Below are positions 1 to 7,990 of a stretch of DNA of 64,000 nucleotides, piece by piece. Location of the stretch: NCBI GenBank assembly GCA_017450275.1, contig JAFSVD010000064.1, positions 57,444 through 121,443 on the forward strand. The letters run 5' to 3'. Below the pieces are notes generated by a model. It was given only the letters and a program-made list of their open reading frames with translations. It did not search any database and was not told where the DNA came from. The position numbers were made by a program, and so were the translations under genes. The stretch's first letter is position 1. Each line of letters opens with the position of its first letter. The DNA is from Desulfovibrio sp. GTDB taxonomy: Bacteria > Desulfobacterota > Desulfovibrionia > Desulfovibrionales > Desulfovibrionaceae.

Positions 1-549
1 TTTGTGGCTGTGGCGGATCCGCTCTACCGTGGCTGGCAAGCCATAACCCCGCCCCAAGTGCGTTGGGGGCTTTCGAATTTCTTCCACAATATCCTCTTCC
101 CTGTGCGATTTGTGAATGCGCTTTTGCAGGGCAAGTTTCGGGCAGCCGGGGTTGAATTCAGCCGTTTTATGATGGACACCATGGTCTCGGCGGGCTTTTC
201 CAATCCCTCCAAATACAAAAAGCCCCTTGTGCCTGTTGATCCTGCTGGCGAGGATTTTGGGCAGACCTTAGGTGTGTGGGGGATAGGATCAGGCCCCTAT
301 CTTGTGTGGCCTTTTATAGGTCCCTCCACGCTTCGCGATACCGTTGGGCGTATCGGGGATATGTTTTGCGAGCCCTTTTTCTATATCGATCCCTGGTGGC
401 TTGCCACTTCCTCCTCGGTCTTTTTGCGCTTCAACACCTTGGATACGGTCTTGCCCCTGTACAAGGATTTGAAGGGGGCGGCTCTTGATCCCTATCTTTC
501 CATGCGTCAAGCCTATATAACCTATCGAAGACAGCATGTTCGCCAGTGA
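1..549 (+). CDS. mlaA: MlaA (VacJ) family outer-membrane lipid-asymmetry lipoprotein, 3' part
   Basis: The reading frame is open from the first base, so the N-terminus with signal peptide and lipobox lies outside the window; about 182 residues are visible. The segment from DTMVSAGFSNPSKY through FGQTLGVWGIGSGPYLVWP to IGPSTLRDTVG is the hallmark of MlaA, the outer-membrane component that removes misplaced phospholipids from the outer leaflet and passes them to the periplasmic carrier MlaC. The stop codon overlaps the start of the following ABC ATPase by 14 bases, implying translational coupling. The mlaBCDEF partners are not visible and may lie upstream. Confidence 0.82.
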   Translation, partial: FVAVADPLYRGWQAITPPQVRWGLSNFFHNILFPVRFVNALLQGKFRAAGVEFSRFMMDTMVSAGFSNPSKYKKPLVPVDPAGEDFGQTLGVWGIGSGPYLVWPFIGPSTLRDTVGRIGDMFCEPFFYIDPWWLATSSSVFLRFNTLDTVLPLYKDLKGAALDPYLSMRQAYITYRRQHVRQ

Positions 550-1513
550 CCATTGCGATCCTCTGCTGCGTGTCTCCCATCTTTCGGTTGATTTTGAAAG
601 CATGGGACGCAGCTATTGCGCTGTGACCGATTGTTCCTTTATCATTGCCCGCGCCTCCATCGTGGCCTTGGTTGGGGAGTCTGGCTGTGGGAAAAGTCTC
701 ACCGCACGAGCTATTCTCCGTCTGCCCCCGCCCAATGCCGTCGTGCGTGGGCAGATTTTTTTTGAAGGCACCGATATTTTGACAGTCCCAGCCCAGGTGA
801 TGCAAAGCCTTCGGGGCAAGGCCATCAGCATGATCTTTCAGGAACCGCAATCGGCCTTAAACCCGGTTATCCCCATTGGGCGTCAGGCTGCCGAGGTTCT
901 TCGTGTCCATGCGCATTGTTCACAAAAAGAAGCCATGGATCGCGTGTGCGCGATGTTCACCCAGGTCGGCATTCCCAATGCCGAGCTTCGTCTTGCAAGC
1001 TATCCCCACGAACTCTCAGGCGGTATGCGGCAACGGGTTTTGATTGCCATGAGTCTTTTGTGCAATCCCAAGCTTTTGATTGCCGATGAGCCCACAACAG
1101 CCCTTGACCCAACCATCAGGCAGCAGATTCTTCATCTCTTGCTCACCCAAAGCCGTGCCAGGGGCACAGCGATTTTGTGCATCTCCCACGATCTCGAATT
1201 GGTGCACAGCTTTGCCGAATACGTGGGCGTGCTCTACGCAGGCCGCCTTGTTGAATTTGCCAAAAGCACAGAACTCTTTGCCCATCCCCTCCATCCCTAT
1301 ACCCAGGGTCTTCTTGCCTCCTCTCCCGCCAAACACATCCACGCCCACCGTCTTCCCACCATTCCAGGAACTGTTCCCCGCTTACACGATCTCCCCACAG
1401 GATGTCCTTTTGCGCCGCGATGCCAAGACGTTCTTCCTGTCTGCCACCAAGCATTTCCAACGGCTTTTTCTCCATCCTCCCACCATCGCGTCTTTTGCTG
1501 GCGCCTGCATTGA
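536..1513 (+). CDS. Oligopeptide/dipeptide-type ABC transporter ATP-binding protein (OppD/DppD family)
   Basis: A 325-residue ATPase. Walker A GESGCGKS lies at about residues 47-54, the Q-loop FQEP near 101, the ABC signature LSGGMRQR at 160-167, Walker B LLIADEP near 180 and the switch histidine in CISHDLE near 215. The tail GCPFAPRC (about residue 290) is the cysteine-containing oligo_HPY domain found only in peptide/nickel importers. It should power import together with two permeases and usually a second ATPase (OppF/DppF). None of these is visible downstream, where flagellar genes begin, so the rest of the transporter is upstream of mlaA or elsewhere. The start overlaps the mlaA stop. Confidence 0.88.
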   Translation: MFASDHCDPLLRVSHLSVDFESMGRSYCAVTDCSFIIARASIVALVGESGCGKSLTARAILRLPPPNAVVRGQIFFEGTDILTVPAQVMQSLRGKAISMIFQEPQSALNPVIPIGRQAAEVLRVHAHCSQKEAMDRVCAMFTQVGIPNAELRLASYPHELSGGMRQRVLIAMSLLCNPKLLIADEPTTALDPTIRQQILHLLLTQSRARGTAILCISHDLELVHSFAEYVGVLYAGRLVEFAKSTELFAHPLHPYTQGLLASSPAKHIHAHRLPTIPGTVPRLHDLPTGCPFAPRCQDVLPVCHQAFPTAFSPSSHHRVFCWRLH

Positions 1514-1528
1514 TCCGCACACGATCTC

Positions 1529-1545
1529 TTGGCATACGTCTTGCA
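1529..1545 (+). promoter_or_regulatory. Sigma54 (-24/-12) promoter of the flgFGAH operon
   Basis: TTGGCATACGTCTTGCA has GG at 1531-1532 and GC at 1543-1544 with exactly 10 bases between, the spacing diagnostic of RpoN promoters (consensus TGGCACG-N4-TTGC). It lies about 70 bases upstream of the flgF start codon in the gap after the ABC ATPase. Transcription would start near 1555. Sigma54 control of rod and hook genes is common in polarly flagellated bacteria. Confidence 0.8.
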
Positions 1546-1614
1546 AATTAGGGGCAAGGCTGTGTCAACGTATCGTCTGAGGCAGATGATGGTTGATCCA
1601 GGAAGGAGTGAATC

Positions 1615-2409
1615 ATGCAAGATGCCTTATTCAGTGGACTCTTTGGTGCGTTGACCACAGAACATCGGATGAACTACATCGCCAACAATCTCGCCAACGT
1701 CGGTACCAATGGCTACAAGCGCAATACCTTGGCCTTTTCCGATACCATGGCCTACTACGCGCACGATGAAATCAGGGAACCCTTGATGAATCTGCGTTCG
1801 CAAAGCCTGTTTCCCGAGGAAAAAAACATGGCCAGGCCGCGTATTGCCAAAAATAAGATCGATTTTGCGCAAGGCGCCATGAAGGTGACGGGCGATCCCC
1901 TCGATATTGCCATTGCCGGAGAAAACGCCTTCTTCAGGCTCGAAACCCCGCACGGCACCTATCTCACCAGGGATGGCCATTTTGTGCTTTCAAGCGATGG
2001 AACCATCGAAAGCCCGCAGGGCTATCCGCTGCAGGGCGATGGGGGCGCCATCCAGGTTCCGCCGGGAACGCGCACAATCACCATCAGCGGTGATGGTCAG
2101 GTGCTTGCTGATGGGGAACTGGTTGGACGAGTCTCGCTTGTGAGTGTGGACAATTTGGAAAAGCTCGAAAAACTCGGTCGCAATCTCTACAAAGCCAAGG
2201 AGAATCTCGAAATCACCGAAGGCGATGGCTATGCCTCCGGAGCCAGGCTCGAACAGGGTTTTGTGGAAGCAGCCAATGTCGAGGTTGTGACAGAAATGGT
2301 CAATATGATTGAGGTCAACCGCCAGTTTGAGGCCTATACCAAGGTGATGCAAACAGCCGACACCCTGGATCGTGCTGCCAATGAAAAAGTTGGTAAACGC
2401 GTCGGGTAA
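1615..2409 (+). CDS. flgF: Flagellar basal-body rod protein FlgF
   Basis: A 264-residue axial protein of the proximal rod, exported by the flagellar type III apparatus and polymerised between the MS ring and FlgG. The N-terminal rod-protein signature runs through NYIANNLANVGTNGYKR (about residues 19-36) and the C-terminal Flg_bbr_C motif through NVEVVTEMVNMIEVNRQFEAY (read in parts, about residues 222-243). The ATG is preceded by GGAAGGAG at a good distance. It is the first gene of the run flgF-flgG-flgA-flgH and sits directly behind a sigma54 promoter. Confidence 0.93.
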   Translation: MQDALFSGLFGALTTEHRMNYIANNLANVGTNGYKRNTLAFSDTMAYYAHDEIREPLMNLRSQSLFPEEKNMARPRIAKNKIDFAQGAMKVTGDPLDIAIAGENAFFRLETPHGTYLTRDGHFVLSSDGTIESPQGYPLQGDGGAIQVPPGTRTITISGDGQVLADGELVGRVSLVSVDNLEKLEKLGRNLYKAKENLEITEGDGYASGARLEQGFVEAANVEVVTEMVNMIEVNRQFEAYTKVMQTADTLDRAANEKVGKRVG

Positions 2410-2496
2410 CGTTCCATACGATGCTGTAAAATCGCAAGATTTTTGATATATTTTTGGAGATGAGAGTATGAAATTTATCTAAAGGAGATATTTCGT

Positions 2497-3282
2497 ATGA
2501 TGCGTTCTCTATATACTGGCGCGACAGGCATGATCGCCCAGCAACTCAATATCGATGTTATTTCTCATAACTTAGCAAACGTCAACACAACGGGATTTAA
2601 GAAAAGCAGAGCGGAATTTGAAGATTTGATGTATCAGACCCATAAGATAGCCGGTGCCATCACCGAGGGCGACAACCGTTTGCCGGTTGGGATCCAGGTT
2701 GGTATGGGTGTTCGGCCAACGGCTGTGCACAAATTCTTCACTCAGGGCGATTTTCAAAATACCGGCAACTCGCTCGATGTGGCCATTGAAGGGGACGGCT
2801 TTTTTCAGGTGGATGTCAACGGCGAGTTGATGTATACGCGGTCAGGATCCTTTAAACTCAATCAGGATGGAACGGTTGTGACCGCAAACGGCTATATTCT
2901 GCAGCCAGAATTTGCCGTGCCAGCGGAAACCAAGACCATTTCTGTGTCAGCAAGCGGCCATATCGCTGCCCTCGATAGCACGGGGGAAGAGATTGCGGGC
3001 GCAGAAATCCCGCTGTATACCTTTATCAACCCAGCTGGGCTTGATTCACGAGGCCGGAACCTCTACACCCCAACGCAGGCCTCAGGGGATGCGACCGAAG
3101 GGATTCCTGGGGAAGAAAATGTGGGAACCTTGGCGCAGGGCTTTTTGGAAATGTCCAATGTTGAAGTGGTCGATGAAATGGTCAATATGATTGTTGGACA
3201 GCGTGCCTATGAGGTCAATTCAAAATCCATTCAGACATCGGATTCCATGCTCGGGATTGCTGTTCAGCTGAAACGGAGTTAA
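2497..3282 (+). CDS. flgG: Flagellar distal-rod protein FlgG
   Basis: A 261-residue distal rod protein with N-terminal MRSLYTGATGMIAQQLNID and NNxAN-type segment ISHNLANVNTTGFKKSRAEF, and the C-terminal MSNVEVVDEMVNMIVGQRAYE. Length and motifs match FlgG (about 260 residues) rather than FlgE or FlgF. The 87-base gap after flgF contains an AT-rich stretch and a strong AAAGGAG ribosome site. FlgG forms the driveshaft that passes through the P and L rings built with the help of FlgA and FlgH. Confidence 0.94.
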   Translation: MMRSLYTGATGMIAQQLNIDVISHNLANVNTTGFKKSRAEFEDLMYQTHKIAGAITEGDNRLPVGIQVGMGVRPTAVHKFFTQGDFQNTGNSLDVAIEGDGFFQVDVNGELMYTRSGSFKLNQDGTVVTANGYILQPEFAVPAETKTISVSASGHIAALDSTGEEIAGAEIPLYTFINPAGLDSRGRNLYTPTQASGDATEGIPGEENVGTLAQGFLEMSNVEVVDEMVNMIVGQRAYEVNSKSIQTSDSMLGIAVQLKRS

Positions 3283-3294
3283 CCCCCTTTTCCC

Positions 3295-4407
3295 ATGCGT
3301 TACATCCTGTCTTTTTGTCTACGCCGATTGCCTGCCCTGTGCGGGCTTTCGGCGTTTTTGTGTGTGTTGATGGTTTTTACAGCCTACGCTGAACCCATGC
3401 GTCCGCGGCAAGATATCCTGCTTCCTTCTGCCATGGATCGAAGAGCGGCGCACACGCGCTCACAGATTCAGGCAGGCACGATCCCTTTGCCCGATGAGAC
3501 CAATCCCTTGCCGTACGCAGGAGATTGGCGGATAAAGATCAATTCCTGCGCCATAGCCCATGGGGATATTGTCCTCTTTGGCGAGATCGCCCAGCCACTC
3601 ACGCCCATTCCCACCTGGGAGCGTTTGCAATACCTCGAATTGTGGGCAGCGCCACCGGAAGAGGGCAAGCCCTTGCAGATTAACAGAAGCAATCTCGCCC
3701 AAGCCCTTCTTGAGCGTCTTGGCCGCGATCTTTTTTCTCGATGCGTTCTCCCCACCTCCTTGATTATTCAAAAAGGCGGCGTCTTAGTTCGAGAAAATGA
3801 GTTGCGCAATTACGTGGTCAAAAGTCTGACTCCGATGCTCAGAACCATGCCCGGTGACGTGGAATTCACCGATTTTCATCTCCCTGAATATATCTTTCTC
3901 GCCCATTCTGGCCAGCGCGTCCAGCTTGAGCAACCCAAGATGGGGAGCGGGAGAGTGGGTTTGCGTTTTGCCATCCTTGAGGCAGACGGCAGGGTTCTTC
4001 GACGTGTTTCTGGCAGCATCACCATAACCCAATGGGTCACCGTCCCCACAGCAGCCAGATCCCTCAACAAGGGCGAAAATATCACTCCGGAAGCCATCAC
4101 CTTTACCCGTGTCAACGCCAAACGCCTGCGAGAGCCTCCGTGGGATGGTCGAGGAGGTCCCTGGCAGATGATGCGCAGCGTCTCTGCTGGTGAACCCATC
4201 TTGCGCAGTGATCTCGCCACCCAGCTTATGATTCGCCGTGGCGATATCGTTAACCTGGTTTTTGCCAGAGGAAACTTGCGTCTTGAGACCAAGGCCGAGG
4301 CTTTGGCTGATGGCGAACCCGGGGCAACGATTGCGGTACGGAATTTGCAGACCAAGAAACAAGTATTTGCAACAGTACAAGACGCAAAAACAGTGAAAAT
4401 TCAATGA
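3295..4407 (+). CDS. flgA: Flagellar P-ring assembly chaperone FlgA
   Basis: A 370-residue periplasmic protein with an N-terminal signal peptide (basic MRYILSFCLRRLP, then a hydrophobic run ending near AYA at residues 30-32). The C-terminal third has the SAF-type beta-clip fold, with the segment SLNKGENITPEAITFTRV and the terminal GATIAVRNLQTKKQVFATV typical of FlgA. FlgA escorts FlgI during P-ring polymerisation around the rod. At 370 residues it is longer than the enterobacterial form (about 220), with an extra N-terminal region as seen in delta-proteobacteria. It starts 12 bases after flgG. Confidence 0.88.
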   Translation: MRYILSFCLRRLPALCGLSAFLCVLMVFTAYAEPMRPRQDILLPSAMDRRAAHTRSQIQAGTIPLPDETNPLPYAGDWRIKINSCAIAHGDIVLFGEIAQPLTPIPTWERLQYLELWAAPPEEGKPLQINRSNLAQALLERLGRDLFSRCVLPTSLIIQKGGVLVRENELRNYVVKSLTPMLRTMPGDVEFTDFHLPEYIFLAHSGQRVQLEQPKMGSGRVGLRFAILEADGRVLRRVSGSITITQWVTVPTAARSLNKGENITPEAITFTRVNAKRLREPPWDGRGGPWQMMRSVSAGEPILRSDLATQLMIRRGDIVNLVFARGNLRLETKAEALADGEPGATIAVRNLQTKKQVFATVQDAKTVKIQ

Positions 4408-4424
4408 TCTGCTTGGGGGATGGT

Positions 4425-5156
4425 ATGAAGAGGCTCGCGCTCATTGTTGGTCTTTCGTGTGTGTATCTTTTGTGTATTGGCTGTGGAACCGGTGGAACCC
4501 ATAGAAGGCCAGCGCTCCACCAGCCTGTCAATCAGGCACAGGCCTATAACAGAGAAGAATTGTCGCAGAATAATCCTGGTTCCATTTTTGCTATGAGTGA
4601 CCAAGACACGCTCTTTGACGATGCCAGAGCCAGACGTGTTGGGGATATCGTTGTTGTGAAGCTGGTTGAAAATACCAAGGCACAAAACAAGGCAGAGACC
4701 ACATCCACCAAGGACAGTTCGAATAATTACGGCGTCAACTCCTTCTTCACCATGGGACAGGTTGGTTTTCTTCCCTTCCTGAATATCGGACCGCAGGGCA
4801 CAGTGAATGTCAACGACGGCACCATTTTGAAGACAACATCCCAGGGCGGCTTGAGTGCTACAGGCAAGACCAAGCGTGAAAACTATGTAACGACTTCCTT
4901 AGCCTGTCGGGTTTTGCGAGTGCTTCCCGGAGGGCTTTTGGAGATCGAGGGTGCCAGGGAAATACGAGTCAATAATGAAACCGAATACATGGTTGTTCGG
5001 GGCATGGCCAGGGCAAAGGATGTCGATGCTGACAACACCATTCTTTCAACCCAGTTGGCGGATGCGTCGATAGAATACTATGGCAAGGGCGTATTGGCTG
5101 ATAAGCAAAAGCCTGGCTGGTTTACACGCCTTATGGACAATGTCTGGCCGTTCTAA
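4425..5156 (+). CDS. flgH: Flagellar L-ring lipoprotein FlgH
   Basis: The outer-membrane ring subunit. I chose the ATG at 4425 (243 residues) over an in-frame ATG at 4404, because only the former yields a proper lipoprotein signal MKRLALIVGLSC...LLCIGC with a lipobox cysteine at about residue 20 and has TGGGGGATGG just upstream. Family motifs are SIFAMSDQDTLFDDARARR, VGDIVVVKLVEN and the C-terminal ILSTQLADASIEYYGKG. FlgH normally precedes flgI; here a non-coding stretch follows, so the operon ends with this gene in the window. Confidence 0.93.
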   Translation: MKRLALIVGLSCVYLLCIGCGTGGTHRRPALHQPVNQAQAYNREELSQNNPGSIFAMSDQDTLFDDARARRVGDIVVVKLVENTKAQNKAETTSTKDSSNNYGVNSFFTMGQVGFLPFLNIGPQGTVNVNDGTILKTTSQGGLSATGKTKRENYVTTSLACRVLRVLPGGLLEIEGAREIRVNNETEYMVVRGMARAKDVDADNTILSTQLADASIEYYGKGVLADKQKPGWFTRLMDNVWPF

Positions 5157-5484
5157 TCCACGAAATTGTATTGAAGAAAAAGGCTGTGCTGAGGCGCAGT
5201 CTTTTTTTTTGCGTGAGACAAAGGGGAAATCGGCACGTGCTTGTTTACGAGAATCCAAAGCGGCGGATATGTCCCTGGATTGTGTGAAAGGGATTTTTCC
5301 CTTGAGCAAGAGCTCTCCAAAGGCAGAAAGGGGGCAGCGTGGGAGAAAAAGAGTGCAAAGGGGCGTGTTTTTTTGGCAGGGGATGTAGAGGGGGGCAAGG
5401 CAGGATCTTGACAGAGGGCTTGCTGCTTTTTGACAAGAGAGGGGAAAAAGAGGGGCAGAGGCACGGATTTCGTGCTTGTTTTTT
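5157..5484. other. Non-coding stretch between flgH and a sigma54 promoter
   Basis: No convincing gene. The plus strand is very purine-rich from about 5300 to 5460 (runs of GGGG and AAAAAG). The overlapping open frames on both strands are low-complexity shadows. Just after flgH the sequence AAAAAGGCTG...CAGTCTTTTTTTT (about 5177-5210) looks like a rho-independent terminator for the flgFGAH operon. A short inverted repeat GCACG-GATTT-CGTGC lies at 5461-5475 next to the promoter. Upstream activator sites for a sigma54 activator could lie here, but I cannot name one. Confidence 0.5.
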
Positions 5485-5501
5485 TTGGCATGCTCCTTGC
5501 A
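5485..5501 (+). promoter_or_regulatory. Sigma54 (-24/-12) promoter of the YbjQ-like/315-residue protein operon
   Basis: TTGGCATGCTCCTTGCA has GG at 5487-5488 and GC at 5499-5500, 10 bases apart, preceded by a T-run. This is a near-perfect RpoN promoter. Predicted transcription start is near 5511, giving a leader of about 34 bases before the ATG at 5545. Confidence 0.82.
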
Positions 5502-5544
5502 ATAAAAGAAAGCAATACAAACAGTCAACTTCAGGGGGTACGCT

Positions 5545-5955
5545 ATGTTTTTCTTGCTCGGAAGCGACAAAAAGAATCGGAAGGATGAAAGACGGCAGAA
5601 TTCACAGGATATGGACGAAGTGCGGGAAGTGTTTCTCTCTGGGAAATTTCCGGTTGTGACAACCGATCAGATCGAAGGTCGCCGTATTGTTAAGGTCTTG
5701 GGTCTTGTCTGTTGCAGAGGGTATGATTCCGAAGAGACCTTTTTTGGCATGGCATCCAGAGCCATGAGCAAAGGGGCGCAAGCCATCATTGGCTACAATG
5801 AAAATGTCGCCTTCCATCCCGATGGCAGCAAGTATTTCACCTGCTACGGCACAGCCGTGATGTTTGATTATGATCCGCAAGCCGCTGAAAGCCTGCCCTT
5901 TATGATGCAGCGTTTTCGGAATACCGGTCGCAGCCTCAATACGGTTGTGCAATAA
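5545..5955 (+). CDS. YbjQ-like (UPF0145/heavy-metal-binding-domain type) small cytosolic protein
   Basis: A 136-residue protein with a charged N-terminus (about 25 residues rich in K, R, D and E) followed by a domain resembling YbjQ/UPF0145: VVTTDQIEGRRIVKVLGLVCC, then ASRAMSKGAQAIIGYNENVAF and a final CYGTAVMFD strand. In the family these correspond to the opening beta strand, the helix with ordered GA(N/Q)A(I/V)(I/V)G and the closing GTAV strand of a pentameric fold of unknown function. Ribosome site CAGGGGGT precedes the ATG. It is read from a sigma54 promoter and followed after 51 bases by an unknown gene. The identification rests on pattern similarity only. Confidence 0.6.
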   Translation: MFFLLGSDKKNRKDERRQNSQDMDEVREVFLSGKFPVVTTDQIEGRRIVKVLGLVCCRGYDSEETFFGMASRAMSKGAQAIIGYNENVAFHPDGSKYFTCYGTAVMFDYDPQAAESLPFMMQRFRNTGRSLNTVVQ

Positions 5956-6006
5956 GCGATTGTGGAGAGAGGGCTTTTGAAGATTTTTTGGGTGGGAGAA
6001 TGATGT

Positions 6007-6954
6007 ATGAGTATCAATGCACTTGGAACCTATACAGCGTCGGGTTCACTTTCTTCTCAATTGTTAGGCATGTTCTCGGATTCCCAAAATTCTTCGAGCA
6101 ATCAGCGTGCCCAGACAAAAACGAGCCAGTCTTTAGTTGGTCTTTTGTCGAATACGACCAATCAGACGCAGTCGTTGACCGAACAACTATCGGGTCTTGT
6201 TCGTCTCACTCGCTATGCCATGGATTCCATGGGGCTTGAGAAGGATGATCGGGTGACGTTTTCGAAGCTGAGGGACTATTGCGATCAGATCAAAGAGCGC
6301 TTCGAAGAGGGTGTGCAAGAAAGCTTAGGCAATGCCAGTATTGATCCGGACACCTTGGTTTTGACCTTGGAGAATGGCAAACTTTCTGCGCAAAGCAGTT
6401 CAGCATGGAATGCACAGCTTGCGCAATTTGCGCTTGATCAACATCCCGAGCTTGGCGTTGCACTCGCAAACGCGCTTGCGGAAGAAGGTATTCCAAGCCA
6501 ATCGGCTTTTTCCTTTTCCCTCACTGGGAGTGGGGATGTTGTGGCAAAGGGAGAGAGTCAGGTTTGGCAGGGTATGCTCGATCCTGTGACCTTTTCCCAG
6601 GTTGCAAGCACCTTGGCGTCTGTGCATTTGGATCCAAAAACGGAATTCACCCTCGCCATCCAAGAAGACGAGAGCATTGCTGTCAACGCGAAAGATCCGG
6701 CCTATCAAAATCTTTTACAGGCTTTTTTCAACGAAAACACCACGGTTACGGCCGATTATCGACGCATAGAAGCCTTGTCTGGTATTGAAAAAGCCAGGCA
6801 AGCCATGGCCTTATCCCCCAGGGATATGCGCACGCGTTTGCAGTTGGAATCCATTGCGGCCTGGTGGGATACCCAGAGTCAGAATACCTCCTCGTTTGGC
6901 ACCTACACGGGAGGAGCCTTTTCACAGAGAAACGGGATTAATGTGAGTGTATGA
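6007..6954 (+). CDS. Unknown 315-residue protein, Ser/Gln-rich N-terminus
   Basis: I do not recognise the family. The N-terminal 60 residues are rich in Ser, Asn, Gln and Thr and carry no signal peptide or membrane segment, resembling the disordered starts of proteins exported by type III or flagellar systems. The rest is predicted mostly helical and acidic, with the C-terminus again Ser/Thr/Gly-rich. It lies 51 bases after the YbjQ-like gene with no terminator between, so it is probably transcribed from the same sigma54 promoter, and a terminator follows directly. Because other sigma54 promoters nearby drive flagellar genes, a motility-linked role is an inference worth testing. Confidence 0.7.
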   Translation: MSINALGTYTASGSLSSQLLGMFSDSQNSSSNQRAQTKTSQSLVGLLSNTTNQTQSLTEQLSGLVRLTRYAMDSMGLEKDDRVTFSKLRDYCDQIKERFEEGVQESLGNASIDPDTLVLTLENGKLSAQSSSAWNAQLAQFALDQHPELGVALANALAEEGIPSQSAFSFSLTGSGDVVAKGESQVWQGMLDPVTFSQVASTLASVHLDPKTEFTLAIQEDESIAVNAKDPAYQNLLQAFFNENTTVTADYRRIEALSGIEKARQAMALSPRDMRTRLQLESIAAWWDTQSQNTSSFGTYTGGAFSQRNGINVSV

Positions 6955-6973
6955 TAATCCTTGGTATTTGTGG

Positions 6974-7000
6974 AAAAACCCCCAGTTTCTGGGGGTTTTT
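6974..7000. terminator. Bidirectional rho-independent terminator
   Basis: AAAAACCCCCAG-TTT-CTGGGGGTTTTT is a perfect inverted repeat with A and T tails, placed between convergent genes ending at 6954 (plus) and 7014 (minus). Confidence 0.92.
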
Positions 7001-7013
7001 GCGTTTCAAAGGC

Positions 7014-7982
7014 TTAATTGAGCAGGCGAACAAAGTCGTTATAGCTTGTTCGCGTCTTTGTGATATCCTCGTTTAATTTTCTGCGAAGATCGGGAAAAAA
7101 GCCTTCGTTTATGCCTTGCTCCACATCCTTGGCATAGATTTGTATATGGCTGAGAAAGTGTCGATAGGCGCGTTCTTTGAGGGGGCTCTCTTTAAAAGGC
7201 GGTTTGGCCGCCTCATTGGCCTCGTTGTTGAATGTTGTGAAAAGGTGGGTGAGTGCCTTGGTATCGATGGCATTCTTGGCAAGTTCGTCGGTGATTTGGC
7301 GTTGGAGGGAAAAGAGTTTTCTTGCTGCAAGAATCTGTCGTTTGAGGGGAAAATCGATTAAGAGCGTATTTTCAGCCTGTGTTGCTTCGTTTTCGAGCAG
7401 GCCGACATAGCTTTTTCTGGCTGAAGAAAAGCGTTCGTAGGCAGCATTGATGGTGCGGGCAAGGCGTTTTCCCTTGACGCCGTCGTCTTGGTGGGGATCG
7501 ATCACATAGCGTTCCAGCTCTTGATAGGTTGTTTGCATGGTATCAAGCGCGTTGGCCATGATTTCGAGATGCTTTTGGAGAGATTGGCGAAGGGATGGGG
7601 AAAAAAGCGCTTCATCGGGAAGAAGGGTTTTGAAAAAAAGCCGTTGTGGGGCAGGGATTTTGGTGTATTTGGGGAGTTCCCATTCGCCGAGATAGATGCG
7701 GATAAAAAAGGCTATGGCATCGGCTTGCGTAAGCCAGGGCGCTTCGATGGCACCCTCTATCTGATTAAAAAAAGCAAGAACCTGTTCGGCGTGCGCTTTT
7801 TCGTGCGCACTCGGTGGAGCGGGTTCTTGCTCTTTTTCTTTTTCAAGGGGCTTTGTTTGGGAAATAGACTTGTGCGTACTTGGTGTGGGGGCGTGTTCGG
7901 CTCTGTGGGGTGGCCGCATCATAAAGAAGAGCGCAAGCAAAAGAAGCCCACAAAGCAGCAAGAGACAAAGGGGTTTACGCAT
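7014..7982 (-). CDS. Membrane-anchored, mostly helical periplasmic protein of unknown function
   Basis: I place the start at 7982 (322 residues) because the product then begins MRKPLCLLLLCGLLLLALFF, a clean N-terminal membrane anchor with GTAGG upstream; a longer frame to 8096 would overlap the preceding HAD gene. A proline/lysine/glutamate-rich linker (about residues 25-65) is followed by a long helical domain with heptad-like leucines. No catalytic motif is visible and I cannot assign a family. It is the last gene of the six-gene minus-strand operon, 8 bases after the HAD phosphatase, so a link to surface-glycan assembly is possible but unproven. Confidence 0.72.
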   Translation of the reverse strand: MRKPLCLLLLCGLLLLALFFMMRPPHRAEHAPTPSTHKSISQTKPLEKEKEQEPAPPSAHEKAHAEQVLAFFNQIEGAIEAPWLTQADAIAFFIRIYLGEWELPKYTKIPAPQRLFFKTLLPDEALFSPSLRQSLQKHLEIMANALDTMQTTYQELERYVIDPHQDDGVKGKRLARTINAAYERFSSARKSYVGLLENEATQAENTLLIDFPLKRQILAARKLFSLQRQITDELAKNAIDTKALTHLFTTFNNEANEAAKPPFKESPLKERAYRHFLSHIQIYAKDVEQGINEGFFPDLRRKLNEDITKTRTSYNDFVRLLN

Positions 7983-7990
7983 AGAGAAAC

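Noticed and set aside
5046-5570. Minus-strand frame opposite the end of flgH and the promoter region
   Set aside because: Overlaps a confident gene and promoter; composition reflects the purine-rich plus strand.
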